Assembly: GCA_020631355.1 (NCBI GenBank)
Contig: JAHDHL010000013.1
Coordinates: 17,719-76,451 of the forward strand
DNA: 58,733 bases
Direction of reading: 5' to 3'
Source: Saprospiraceae bacterium
Lineage (GTDB): Bacteria > Bacteroidota > Bacteroidia > Chitinophagales > Saprospiraceae
Under the pieces are notes generated by a model that made no database searches, was not told the DNA's origin, and worked only from the letters and a program-made list of their open reading frames with translations. Below, in pieces: positions 44,437-53,508 of the stretch (positions are counted from its first letter, which is position 1; every line of letters begins with the position of its first letter). Both the position numbers and the translations under genes were made by a program.

Positions 44437-47400
44437 ATGAGAGTCAAGTTTGGAAATGATAAGAAAGATGTTGCACGTGATTTCATCAAGGATATGGTAA
44501 ATTATGATGTAGAATTTATCGTGGAATTGAAAGAGAGTGACTGGACCTCTGAGCATAATATTGTGAAAGGGTTATCCTCCATAGACCTGAGAATCGGTGG
44601 AGATGCTATCATAAGTAAATTAGGAAGAAGCAACGTAAGCCTAAAAGCTATTATTTCTAATATCCATTATTCTCCATCTCCCTTGATAGATAGGAGGATG
44701 AAACTAGCACTATCAGTCGCAGATACGGATAGGTATGATTATTACATCAAAACTAATGATATTGATCCTACTGATTTTTTTCATCTGAATATTTCAAGGA
44801 AAATTGATGGTGGTATTAAGCAAAAGATAAGTGGGGATGGAAAAAGAAAAAATCAAAGGATTGATAATGTTGCCGATTTCAAGGAGAGAATAAAATTAAT
44901 GAAAGAGGGAATGGATGTCTGGGTGGCATTCGAAGCCAATAATCCCTTGGATGATAATGTTGCTCCTTCTAAGGATGCAAATGATTATATCTCAGATGGA
45001 AAATTGGTGAACGAAGATAATTACACCTTTACCATAGCTGGGAAATCCATATCTATTTTTAAGGTGATAGTGGATGATGCAAATCCCCGTAAATATTGGA
45101 TCTATTCACCTTTTAATGATTTTACTGAAGCAGAATTAACTGACATTGATTTCTCAGGAGGTAAGTATTTCACCTTCGGGGAAACGCCGTGGGAGACACT
45201 CATCAGGAAAGTATATGACTCGAAATTAGAGTTGATACAGCTTTTTATGGGAGTATCCAATAAGAATTTGGATTTACTGAAAGGGAAAACCTTTTTTCCT
45301 ATGGATTTTGAAGCCAACTCTGAAAAGATTTACAGGGATTTAAGTACGCAGGGACATATAGACCAAGCCAAGAAGATTGATGGTCATTTACCCATGATTG
45401 GTACAAAGAAATATATCCATGCGGATTTTGTGGATTGGGCCAAGCCAGACGTAAAAGAGGATGAAATCAAGGAGATAGCACTTGAGTATGGCGAGAAAGT
45501 GGACTTCAGGGCTACATCCAAAGAAGATATAATAGTAAGAACATATCCATTTCAACCCAAGGATTTTAAGCCCAATGGAGGCTATGCATTGGATTGGAAA
45601 GGAATAGTAACCAATTTTGAAAATTATGATGGCTTCCAAAAATTATATTATACACAAACATTAGAATATCCCTACGAAATATTGAATGATGCCACAGGGA
45701 TACAAGTGAATACCGAATTAACAAATGTCGGCGTAGGCATAGCTGATAAAAAGAGGTTGGTGAGCCTGATCCTAAAAAAGGACTTAGGGAAAGCCTCGGG
45801 GACAGGTGATGCTGTTTTTGCAGCCAAACGCGAGGGATATGATGATGTGTTAGGTGATAATTTGGATGCTGTCAAATATTCGGATATAGCTCACGCAAAC
45901 TATATAACGGGTGCAACTCGGGTACTTTTCAATTTAGGAGTTACCGATTTCGCATTGGATTTACCAAAGAAAATATTCAGGAAGAATGCTGCCGGAAAAA
46001 TAGGATTGTTCAACCCTCCCGCTGAATACCACCAATTATCAAATATGGAGTATTTGACAGGTTACTACAGGGCAGAGAATTTTTTTAAATCCGGATTTGA
46101 TTTTGGACAGGGTTTCGATGAGACAGGGCCATTGGATTCGTCATGGAATAAACCCAAGAAAGAGGGCTATCATTTTAGAAAAGGCCTGGACAAGGGAGTA
46201 GATACAAATGGTTCTTATAATGTGGCTTATGATGCTGAGTACAACAGTTGTTCCGATGAAAAAAACTACTGGTACTACGCCCAAAGATTTCTTCTAGGAT
46301 TTTATGAGGGGATAGGAACGGGTATCGCATCTAAAATTAAAAATAAATTAGACAATAAAGATAAGGCTGGGTATAGTGAAGCACTTAGAATACATGAAAT
46401 CGGTCGGTCTCTGGGATTAGATTATAACCGATCTAATGCTACCAAAAATAAGTCTTTGCGAATCAAGAAAAGAACTGCGGTCACAGAGGCTAATTTTTTT
46501 GAAACGATAGAAGAATACGAAGCAGTAAACCCTCCCTATGGTAAATCCTTGGAGCATCTGTCTGTCCAGAATCATACTAGGGATAGGAAGAAGTATTATG
46601 AGAAAGGAATGTGTATTCCATTTGAATACAATGATTTGAAAAAATATGTGAGCAGATTCAGGGAAGTGGATATCAATATCCTCTTGGATGGTATGACTTC
46701 CGAATCCTTATTGGGGAAATTGTATGCGAATATTGTTGATAAAAGTAAGAATAATGCAGCTGAGATATTCCTGGCCTCTGATGTGAAGTATCCGGGTTCT
46801 ACTACACCTCCTGCAAATAGAACCATCCAGAATGATTCCATATGCAATGAATTACTATGGTTCCTTATTATGGTGAATGCTGAAACGAATAGGCATTCAG
46901 AATGGAATTTTATGGCTTGTATGAGCCTACTGTTAGTGAAGTATGAGATTCTCAGATTTGGTGACTTGACTAACCAGCTCACGAATGCAGGCTATCTACC
47001 AAAAACAGATAAGGCAGTAGGTATCATGGGGCAATTCAAGTCCTCGCAGCCAACCGATATGTATAAATTAATGGATGATTTGAAATGGGCCTTTGATAAG
47101 AATGGTGATGTTGCAGCATTCAAGCTCAGGATAACAGCTGCCTTGCCCAATTTCCAAGCCCTCATCCGAAATACACTGACCGACTGGGCATTGGGATTTA
47201 TTACAGGTAGTTCTAATAAGTTGTTTGGAGGATCTGCAAGTGCTAACCAAAAAAATAGTGCAGCTTATATCAAAACGGAGTTGGTACAGATAAACGGCTT
47301 TGCTGAGATTGCAGCGAAATTAAAGACAGTCAGTAAGGCATTAATCGAAACTCATAAGTACAAAGGGGGACCGAGTAATAATGGAGGTGATAAGGAGTTC

Positions 47401-47805
47401 TTGCTTACGAAGTTCAATGCCGATGGGGATTTCAAGGAAAGAATGAATAGATTCTGGGAATTGTATGTCGCTCTTGAAACTTGCAAAGCTGATGGGAATG
47501 CCGCTGTACTATTTACAAAATTCCAAGAATTCAGAATCTACTTCTTGGAAAATAACAGTGTACATGGTTATCTGAAAGATAATAAGGACTACTACAACCG
47601 CTGGGGCAACACCCTCATCCTATACACCATATTCAAATACTACAAGGAATGCTTCGATATGCCCGCGATGAGAGGAGGAACATATAGTAATCCACCGGAT
47701 ATACCTGATGATATATCCACGGTAAAGGATAAAATCCTCGCATGGGCCAAGGGCAAGTATGGAATGTACTCCATTCTGGAACACATACCCATTCACCCGA
47801 CCTAA
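44437..47805 (+). CDS. Giant protein with NAETxRHxxWNFMA motif, paralogue B (cluster gene 6)
   Basis: The 1122-residue protein starts MRVKFGNDKKDVARDFIKDM, 20 bases after gene 5. It shares with gene 5 GHLPMIGTKKYIHADFVDWA (about 315), YYEKGMCIPFEYNDLKKYV (about 724), NAETNRHSEWNFMACMSLL (about 810), DYYNRWGNTLILYTIFKYYK (about 1051) and MYSILEHIPI near the end. Unlike gene 5 it has a long insertion before the central motif (about 525-720) and a shorter C-terminal helical part. It looks more A/T-rich than its neighbours. No enzyme family was recognised; the invariant Glu, Arg, His and Trp of the central motif could be structural or catalytic. Confidence 0.83.
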   Translation: MRVKFGNDKKDVARDFIKDMVNYDVEFIVELKESDWTSEHNIVKGLSSIDLRIGGDAIISKLGRSNVSLKAIISNIHYSPSPLIDRRMKLALSVADTDRYDYYIKTNDIDPTDFFHLNISRKIDGGIKQKISGDGKRKNQRIDNVADFKERIKLMKEGMDVWVAFEANNPLDDNVAPSKDANDYISDGKLVNEDNYTFTIAGKSISIFKVIVDDANPRKYWIYSPFNDFTEAELTDIDFSGGKYFTFGETPWETLIRKVYDSKLELIQLFMGVSNKNLDLLKGKTFFPMDFEANSEKIYRDLSTQGHIDQAKKIDGHLPMIGTKKYIHADFVDWAKPDVKEDEIKEIALEYGEKVDFRATSKEDIIVRTYPFQPKDFKPNGGYALDWKGIVTNFENYDGFQKLYYTQTLEYPYEILNDATGIQVNTELTNVGVGIADKKRLVSLILKKDLGKASGTGDAVFAAKREGYDDVLGDNLDAVKYSDIAHANYITGATRVLFNLGVTDFALDLPKKIFRKNAAGKIGLFNPPAEYHQLSNMEYLTGYYRAENFFKSGFDFGQGFDETGPLDSSWNKPKKEGYHFRKGLDKGVDTNGSYNVAYDAEYNSCSDEKNYWYYAQRFLLGFYEGIGTGIASKIKNKLDNKDKAGYSEALRIHEIGRSLGLDYNRSNATKNKSLRIKKRTAVTEANFFETIEEYEAVNPPYGKSLEHLSVQNHTRDRKKYYEKGMCIPFEYNDLKKYVSRFREVDINILLDGMTSESLLGKLYANIVDKSKNNAAEIFLASDVKYPGSTTPPANRTIQNDSICNELLWFLIMVNAETNRHSEWNFMACMSLLLVKYEILRFGDLTNQLTNAGYLPKTDKAVGIMGQFKSSQPTDMYKLMDDLKWAFDKNGDVAAFKLRITAALPNFQALIRNTLTDWALGFITGSSNKLFGGSASANQKNSAAYIKTELVQINGFAEIAAKLKTVSKALIETHKYKGGPSNNGGDKEFLLTKFNADGDFKERMNRFWELYVALETCKADGNAAVLFTKFQEFRIYFLENNSVHGYLKDNKDYYNRWGNTLILYTIFKYYKECFDMPAMRGGTYSNPPDIPDDISTVKDKILAWAKGKYGMYSILEHIPIHPT

Positions 47806-47874
47806 TCACAACTTATTCACCCCAACCAACACATCTAATAAAATATCGCATCAAACATGCTAAACCGATAAAAA

Positions 47875-50481
47875 ATGGGAAAGATTGTAATCAAGGATAA
47901 GAAGCTGGAACTGAAGGATTTTTCAGGAATGGTACCCAATGAGGAAAAGAATCTGATTCTCAATACCAATGCTACCGAAGTGACGGATGGGGAAGTTACC
48001 GGTAAGATAACCATGCTTCACCTCAAGGACGTACCCGCGGATGTGACGTTTACACCCGCTGATAATCCTACGGATTGTAAGATGTCTGCCCATCTCCCTG
48101 CTGCTACCTGGCGATTCAACGAAAGTTTTCCCACCCTTCCGGAAAACTATATAGGGGATGGGGAATTCGAGGATTCATTCCTAGGGGATCTGGTATTCAC
48201 CCAGGCGGATTTCATCCTTTCTACCAAGAATGATGGCAATATCAAGAAAGGACTCAATTTTTCGGGAACTGTCGATTTGGGAACGACCGGTGCACCGAAA
48301 TCTAATCCGGTTTCATGGCTCAGACTCATTAACGGTGGACAAAATACCGCTGTTTTTGTAGGTACGATAGACCCGGATGCGAATAAGATAGAATTGGTAC
48401 ATGAATTTGCTAAGAATCCCATTGAGATTCATAGTAAGCTCATGGTCAAGGACCCCAGCGTGACCTTATTTACCTCCTTGGAGGAAAACAATGAGATTGG
48501 AGCCGAGGGAATCAATATGAAAGGGACACTCCAGTTGAAGGCCAAGGATGGCTCTACCAAGGAACTGACCCTCGTTACGACCACCCCAACCCACGGATTC
48601 TCATTCTTTGGCCTTGAGGCCTATAGTGGTGTGGACCCCATGTTCTTGGATGATTTGGTGGATTTGTTCGGTTTTAATACCGGAGGCTCCATCGTTCCGA
48701 CAGGGATGCCACAGCCCGGATTGGATTATTTCAAGGCCTTTGTGGACTTGGATAGCAAGAAGATCAATACGCTTCAGTTTAAGTTGAGGACCGGAGAATG
48801 GAAAATTGCCCAAATCCAGAATTCGAAAGGAGAGGATCGTTTTAAGATTAAGGATGTGTACATGGATTTGGAAGCCCGTAATATCGGTAGTGGACAAACC
48901 ACGGATATCGCTGCCGAGATTGGTGCCATCATGGAATTATATGAGGGGAATATATTGGTATATGCAAAATATCCTGATTATGAAATAGGCGGACGCCTTC
49001 TGGAGGGTTCTACCATTAAGGTCGGAGAGATGATAAAGGATGTATTGGATACCACAGAAATTCCGGACGGACTGGAAAATCTGGAAATCAATACCCTGAA
49101 CCTGATGATTAACCCGACCACCAAATCCTACAATTTTGCCTTGGGTATCGGTTCGGAATGGAAAGTCGGAACAACGGAGTACAAACTGAAGAAATTGGGT
49201 GGCGAGGTGGACCATAGTCCGGAGAATGGAACCTCATTCAAGATTTGGGGTGACATGACGATTGATAAACTGGATTTCAGTGCGTCAGTTGATGTCAGAA
49301 AGGATGATTGGAAACTGGCAGGACATCTTGCCTACAATAATACGAAAACGCTGTATGACCTGGATAGCAAAGCCAAATCGAAAATACCACTGGTACTACA
49401 GAAAGGCGGGGATTTCAAACTCAGGAATCTTGATGTCAGCTATGGCAAGACTGATGGGTTGTTGTTTGATGGCTCCGCCTTTGTTCCCATCAAGTATGGT
49501 TCCAATCCGGAGGACCAATTGAACCTTGATTTGTCATTGCATCTGAAAAAGCAGAATGATGACTTTGAAGGGACTTTCAAGGCCTTGGTGGATTTCAAGA
49601 AATTACCCTTGGAATTGGATTTGGAATACAAGTCAGGAGATGGTGGTTCTGATAAGGCATTATTATTCAAGGTGAGGGATGGGTATGATGTATCACTAGC
49701 AGATATCGTGGAATCATTGATTAGTAAGGATGCTGCCGAAGCAATGCCCAATCTTAAGGTGAAGACACTTTCCATGAGTATCAGCCAGAAATCCGGTGAA
49801 TCCGTAAAATTGGCTGTGAATGTCAAGTTGGGTAAGAAAGCAGCAGGAAATGATAAGAAGGCAAAGGACGTGGACAAGAAAGTCAGCGATAAGAAAATTA
49901 AATTGTCCAAGAGTGCCGATGATAAGAGTGACCTGTCCCTGAGTTATGTTCAATTCGATTTGGCTTATGAGGAGGGCAAGGTCAAGAATTGCACTTTGGT
50001 TATCCAAGGAAAAGGACAATTTAATAATGATTTTTATTTTAATTTATTGGACTTGACTTATGAATATTCCAATACGCCCGTAGAATCTAAAAAACCAGAA
50101 ATTCCTCCTGTCGAAACGGATGAGGATAAGGAGAAAACAAAAAAGCCGGTTCCTCAAAAAGTCAATTGGAAAATAGGTGGTAGGGTTGAGGTAAATGCCT
50201 ATGGTAAGGATGTGACATTGGGAGCATTTTACAGCAAGACGACAGAGCAGGTTGCGGATAAGAAAAATCCGGGTCAATTCAAGGATAAGATCAAAAAGCA
50301 ACTCAAATTGGTAGCTGCAGGAAAGATGAAAAATGGAAAAGTAACAGAGCCGTTGATAGGCGGTAAGGACGGATCTTTCCAAATCAAGAAAATTGAATTG
50401 ATTGTTGATATGAAAGATGACGGGGAAAAGAAAAAGAAAGACAACGGAGGTTCTGGAAACGGAGATAACAATAACGAATAA
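47875..50481 (+). CDS. Large beta-repeat protein (cluster gene 7)
   Basis: The 868-residue protein starts MGKIVIKDKKLELKDFSGMV with no signal peptide. It is built from repeating strand units such as LENLEINTLNLMINPTTKSY, FALGIGSEWKVGTTEYKLKK and WGDMTIDKLDFSASVDVRKD. These resemble strand repeats of gene 3 in style, and I recall similar ones at the N-terminus of DUF6603 proteins. Lysine-rich segments lie at about 655-685, and the tail is low-complexity (KKKKDNGGSGNGDNNNE). It ends the seven-gene set; a strong terminator begins 37 bases after its stop. A groove- or fibre-like fold is plausible but unproven. Confidence 0.82.
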   Translation: MGKIVIKDKKLELKDFSGMVPNEEKNLILNTNATEVTDGEVTGKITMLHLKDVPADVTFTPADNPTDCKMSAHLPAATWRFNESFPTLPENYIGDGEFEDSFLGDLVFTQADFILSTKNDGNIKKGLNFSGTVDLGTTGAPKSNPVSWLRLINGGQNTAVFVGTIDPDANKIELVHEFAKNPIEIHSKLMVKDPSVTLFTSLEENNEIGAEGINMKGTLQLKAKDGSTKELTLVTTTPTHGFSFFGLEAYSGVDPMFLDDLVDLFGFNTGGSIVPTGMPQPGLDYFKAFVDLDSKKINTLQFKLRTGEWKIAQIQNSKGEDRFKIKDVYMDLEARNIGSGQTTDIAAEIGAIMELYEGNILVYAKYPDYEIGGRLLEGSTIKVGEMIKDVLDTTEIPDGLENLEINTLNLMINPTTKSYNFALGIGSEWKVGTTEYKLKKLGGEVDHSPENGTSFKIWGDMTIDKLDFSASVDVRKDDWKLAGHLAYNNTKTLYDLDSKAKSKIPLVLQKGGDFKLRNLDVSYGKTDGLLFDGSAFVPIKYGSNPEDQLNLDLSLHLKKQNDDFEGTFKALVDFKKLPLELDLEYKSGDGGSDKALLFKVRDGYDVSLADIVESLISKDAAEAMPNLKVKTLSMSISQKSGESVKLAVNVKLGKKAAGNDKKAKDVDKKVSDKKIKLSKSADDKSDLSLSYVQFDLAYEEGKVKNCTLVIQGKGQFNNDFYFNLLDLTYEYSNTPVESKKPEIPPVETDEDKEKTKKPVPQKVNWKIGGRVEVNAYGKDVTLGAFYSKTTEQVADKKNPGQFKDKIKKQLKLVAAGKMKNGKVTEPLIGGKDGSFQIKKIELIVDMKDDGEKKKKDNGGSGNGDNNNE

Positions 50482-50517
50482 TTATGTAGTTTTAAATTTA
50501 GGATTGAGTGATTTTAT

Positions 50518-50550
50518 AATCCGTCTTGTAGAGTGCGAGACGGATTTTTT
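50518..50550 (+). terminator. Terminator of the seven-gene cluster
   Basis: An 11-base stem (AATCCGTCTTG at 50518-50528 with CGAGACGGATT at 50536-50546, one G-U pair) has a 7-base loop and is followed by TTTT. Confidence 0.9.
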
Positions 50551-51010
50551 ATATAAATACCAGTAAATCAATTTATTATGACCTTTATTGTCAGTGTAAA
50601 TAAAGGTCGATATAATTTTATTTATTGTATATGTTTTGGTTTTTGGTTTTCTTGGATTTATTTTCAATGACTTTCATATAGATTTTTTTTGATGTCAATT
50701 TTTTGTTAGGAAGATTGGTGTTTTCATTTGGCCTGCCGATATATTTTTACTATTTTTAATATATCGAAATGATGAGGATTTGATCTGTTTTATTTTAGAT
50801 TTTTCATCATTACTCTTACTTGCATACTTATTCACACACTTAATTGATTTTTACCAATAAGGTCTTTTCTCAATAGGGAAAGGTAGGATGTTTATTGGAG
50901 TTTTCAAGCCTGTTGATTCAGGGGTTGAAACAGGTTTCTTATGCCAAATTGTAAGATAAGTATAAGATAATTCGAAAGAGAATTCACAAATTAAAAACAA
51001 GTAGTGTAGT
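50551..51010. promoter_or_regulatory. A/T-rich region upstream of the ECF sigma gene
   Basis: About 460 bases without a supported gene follow the cluster terminator. The region contains the inverted repeat at 50580-50608 and several T-runs. The promoter of the sigma factor gene should lie here. A 61-codon frame on the other strand lacks any protein character. Confidence 0.5.
50580..50608. repeat. Perfect inverted repeat upstream of the sigma gene
   Basis: GACCTTTATT at 50580-50589 and AATAAAGGTC at 50599-50608 are perfect complements with a 9-base spacer. A symmetrical operator is possible; the sequence after it (GATATAATTTTATTT) is T-rich enough that a weak second terminator is also possible. 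Confidence 0.55.
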
Positions 51011-51649
51011 ATGGAGAAAATATTATTATCAGATATTTCAAAAAATAAAACAAGGGAGCAAGAAATTGCTTCAGAAAGACATTTTAGAAGCAGGTCCGAG
51101 TTTAATACTTTTTTGAATGAAATTTATTTTGAATATCTGGATAGGTTGGTTCCGTGTATTAGGAGGATGCAAGGGACGGTAGATGATACCAAGGATGTTT
51201 TCCACGATGCACTCATTCTTATTTATAAGAAAATAAATCAAGGGGAATTCAAGTTCAGGGGTGATTTTTTTCCTTACTTAAGAAAGGTATGCTGTTATAT
51301 CTGGCTCAGAAGATTCAGGAAAGAGAAAAAGTATTTATATCATAATTCCGTGAGGGATTGGGAGGTATCCTCTCCTTGTGATTTGGAAGTCGAAAACAAG
51401 GAATGTTCGGATGTGATAAGGGATAATGTAGGTAAGTTGTCAGACGAAAATGCAATGGTCATCCATCTCTATGTGAAAGGGGATACCATGCAGGAAATCG
51501 CCCAAAAAATGGGATATACCGAATCGTTCGTCAGAATCAAGAAATATAGGGCCAAGAACCAATTGAAAAAGAAATTAGAGCAGGACCACCGATTCGTGGA
51601 ATTATCATGGTCGAGTAATTGGGATTATACCCAATTGCGTGTGGTCTGA
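51011..51649 (+). CDS. ECF-type sigma factor downstream of the giant-protein cluster
   Basis: The 212-residue protein shows region 2 (FEYLDRLVPCIRRMQGTVDD, TKDVFHDALILIYKKI, FFPYLRKVCCYIWLRRFRKE, about 35-115) and region 4 (LSDENAMVIHLYVKGDTMQE and IAQKMGYTESFVRIKKYRAK, about 145-190). An N-terminal extension of about 30 residues precedes region 2. It has no adjacent anti-sigma gene. It lies on the same strand about 530 bases beyond the cluster's last gene, past a terminator, so it has its own promoter; it is a reasonable but unproven regulator of the cluster. Confidence 0.88.
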   Translation: MEKILLSDISKNKTREQEIASERHFRSRSEFNTFLNEIYFEYLDRLVPCIRRMQGTVDDTKDVFHDALILIYKKINQGEFKFRGDFFPYLRKVCCYIWLRRFRKEKKYLYHNSVRDWEVSSPCDLEVENKECSDVIRDNVGKLSDENAMVIHLYVKGDTMQEIAQKMGYTESFVRIKKYRAKNQLKKKLEQDHRFVELSWSSNWDYTQLRVV

Positions 51650-51697
51650 TGCACCGTATAAGAAAAGTAGTTCATTATTAGTCTAGGTTGAGTGAGA

Positions 51698-51732
51698 AAC
51701 AGCACAGGGAGTTTATTCTCCCCTGTGCTGTT
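51698..51732. terminator. Bidirectional terminator
   Basis: A 14-base stem with one bulged C (AACAGCACAGGGAG with CTCCCCTGTGCTGTT, loop TTTATT) is followed by GTTTTGTT on the plus strand. It separates the convergent sigma factor and GyrB-like genes. Confidence 0.8.
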
Positions 51733-51738
51733 GTTTTG

Positions 51739-52821
51739 TTAGGAATCCCCATCCTGCCTCACTTTGAATTCTGCTAGTAATTCCTCCGCAAGGGATTCGT
51801 CCCTATTGAATATCCTGAGCCATTCCTCAGCCACCCATGAGGCGATGGGTGCCACGATTTCCGGTTGTTCGATTTGTTCCCTTGTTGCATTCTTGAAGCA
51901 AGGATTATCCATTTCCAAATGAACATACAAGACAGCAATGAAATCAAAATGCTTGAAATTGATATGGTATTCATGTTCGATATCCTCGGCCCTCAGGTAG
52001 CTTCTGATGACATTTCTGACCCCTTGTCTGATGCCGTCCATATGGGAGCCCCTGGACGACGAGATTTGATGGTTGATGAAGTTTTTCCTTACGGAATCGG
52101 CATGTAACTTCCCACCAAGGGTCATTGCGAGTTCCATCTTGCAGGCTCCGAAGTCATAAACCTTGTACAATGATGCACTTCTGTGCCCCTTTGGATGCAT
52201 TTCCAGGGCATTATGAAGCCCCTTGGCATGATGGTAGACCAGAGAAGCTTCCAAACCCTGTACTGGGTAGCTGAATTGAATCGTCTTCCCCTTGAACAGA
52301 AAAGAATACTGCTCGATAAGACGTCCTAATGCGAATAGATTCCAATCGTCAAACGAACCCCAGATATTGACGTCCAGTTCCGCCTTGATTTCAAATGTAC
52401 GGATAGGGTACATGCGCCTTTCCAAATCCAACCCCTCCTTTTTTCCCTTGTGATATTGGTATTCGAAGATAGTTTCCCCGCCCTTGTCCAGTGCCTTGAC
52501 CGAGGATCTGATGCTAAGGGCATTCAATACAGGAAAATCCAATCCGCTGGTCGTACTGAAATATTGATGCCGTTGTTCAAAAATATCATTGGGACAATGG
52601 TCCTGAATGCCATCCATGATGATGTTCACCTTTCCCTCTCCCCTCCATTCGATATGAATGGAACGAGCAGTGATTTCCTTGAAAGAATATAGGATACATT
52701 CCCTGATGATATGAAAAAAACCCTTGGTGTCGGTTCTTCCTATATACATTCCGGGCCTCAGTCGGATGTGTTCGGGCCATTCCAATACCCTGATGTTCTC
52801 TGCCGAATATTTTTTCGCCAT
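51739..52821 (-). CDS. Stand-alone GyrB/ParE N-terminal-like protein with degenerate ATP site
   Basis: The 360-residue protein aligns with the GHKL plus transducer part of type II topoisomerase B subunits. HIRLRPGMYIG (about 18-28) matches, and a transducer-like segment SVRKNFINHQISSSRGSHMD, GIRQGVRNVIRSYL follows. The TOPRIM and later domains are absent. ATP-site residues look lost. The catalytic Glu remains (Glu41), but the metal-binding Asn is Tyr45, DDGRGIP is replaced by MDGIQDHCP, and the QTK loop lysine is not kept (FKNATREQIEQPEI). It may be a non-catalytic DNA or partner-binding relative. It is intact, so decay of a full gyrB is unlikely. Confidence 0.8.
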   Translation of the reverse strand: MAKKYSAENIRVLEWPEHIRLRPGMYIGRTDTKGFFHIIRECILYSFKEITARSIHIEWRGEGKVNIIMDGIQDHCPNDIFEQRHQYFSTTSGLDFPVLNALSIRSSVKALDKGGETIFEYQYHKGKKEGLDLERRMYPIRTFEIKAELDVNIWGSFDDWNLFALGRLIEQYSFLFKGKTIQFSYPVQGLEASLVYHHAKGLHNALEMHPKGHRSASLYKVYDFGACKMELAMTLGGKLHADSVRKNFINHQISSSRGSHMDGIRQGVRNVIRSYLRAEDIEHEYHINFKHFDFIAVLYVHLEMDNPCFKNATREQIEQPEIVAPIASWVAEEWLRIFNRDESLAEELLAEFKVRQDGDS

Positions 52822-53238
52822 AAGTCATTGGTTTTGAATAAGATAATATACTTTGTGATGGACCTCTAAGATACGGAAATCAAAGGATATACACTAATTT
52901 GATGGTGCTTGCAAAATGTTGATAATGAGTTATTTATGAAATACTTTTATGTAGAATCGGGCTGTTTGTCATATGGTATGATTCTAGGTGAATCAGCCTG
53001 GAAAATTATCGGATTTTGTAATGATTTGCACAGCTGCTATTGGAAAATGAAGTGTAATTTCCCAGGAATTGAAATGCATGGGAAACATATAATTGTATGG
53101 CTGAAAATGTTAAATCTTATGGATTTATTAAAAAAATGTTGAATAAGTGAAAATTGTCATAAAACGGAAAGGTTTTTGTGGAATAAACGGAAGTTCATTC
53201 TCTTATGAGTATACAAGCAAATCAGCAAATCAGAATTC
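52822..53238. other. A/T-rich region with no supported gene
   Basis: About 415 bases upstream of the GyrB-like gene should contain its promoter. A TTG-started 77-codon frame at 52909-53142 (68 codons from its ATG at 52936) has no protein character and is not called. Confidence 0.5.
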
Positions 53239-53298
53239 ATGCGTTTAGCAATTATTATTCTAGCAGGTATACTATTCATCGCCTTAGCGATTTTGTGA
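53239..53298 (+). CDS. Candidate 19-residue membrane peptide
   Basis: ATG at 53239 opens MRLAIIILAGILFIALAIL, then TGA. It is almost wholly hydrophobic and would span the membrane once, in the manner of KdpF- or CydX-like miniproteins. A rho-independent terminator starts 56 bases after the stop, so a short independent transcript is plausible. No Shine-Dalgarno sequence is visible. Chance remains possible at this size. Confidence 0.4.
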   Translation: MRLAIIILAGILFIALAIL

Positions 53299-53353
53299 GT
53301 ATTTGGACTTCGTGCAGATACTTGAAAGAGTGAACTAAACCAAAGAGAAAAAC

Positions 53354-53400
53354 AGCTTTTTCCTCATTCCTAGGAATCGGGAAAAGCTCGTTTTTTCTTT
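53354..53400 (+). terminator. Rho-independent terminator
   Basis: A 10-base stem (AGCTTTTTCC with GGGAAAAGCT, one G-U pair) encloses a second small palindrome (ATTCC-TA-GGAAT) and is followed by CGTTTTTTCTTTT. No long gene precedes it on the plus strand, which points to a short transcript ending here. Confidence 0.82.
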
Positions 53401-53508
53401 TGTCCTTTTCTAACCACTAGGGACAACCCAATAACTCCACTCAACAGCACTTTAGGAACTATAGAACTACTATTTGGATTGTTATCCAAACCAACTAAAA
53501 TCAAAACC

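Noticed and set aside
30461-50481. Contractile injection system or prophage
   Set aside because: No sheath, tube, baseplate, AAA+ ATPase, portal, integrase or lysis genes were seen; only the large size and leaderless nature recall injected cargo.
50482-50667. 61-codon minus-strand frame after the giant cluster
   Set aside because: Low-complexity Lys/Ile/Thr translation of A/T-rich DNA that runs through the cluster terminator.
51739-52821. Truncated functional gyrB or parE
   Set aside because: The ATP-site residues are replaced and the frame is intact without remnants of the TOPRIM domain downstream.
52909-53142. 77-codon frame starting at TTG
   Set aside because: No start context, no domain and random-looking composition in an A/T-rich gap; kept only as a note.
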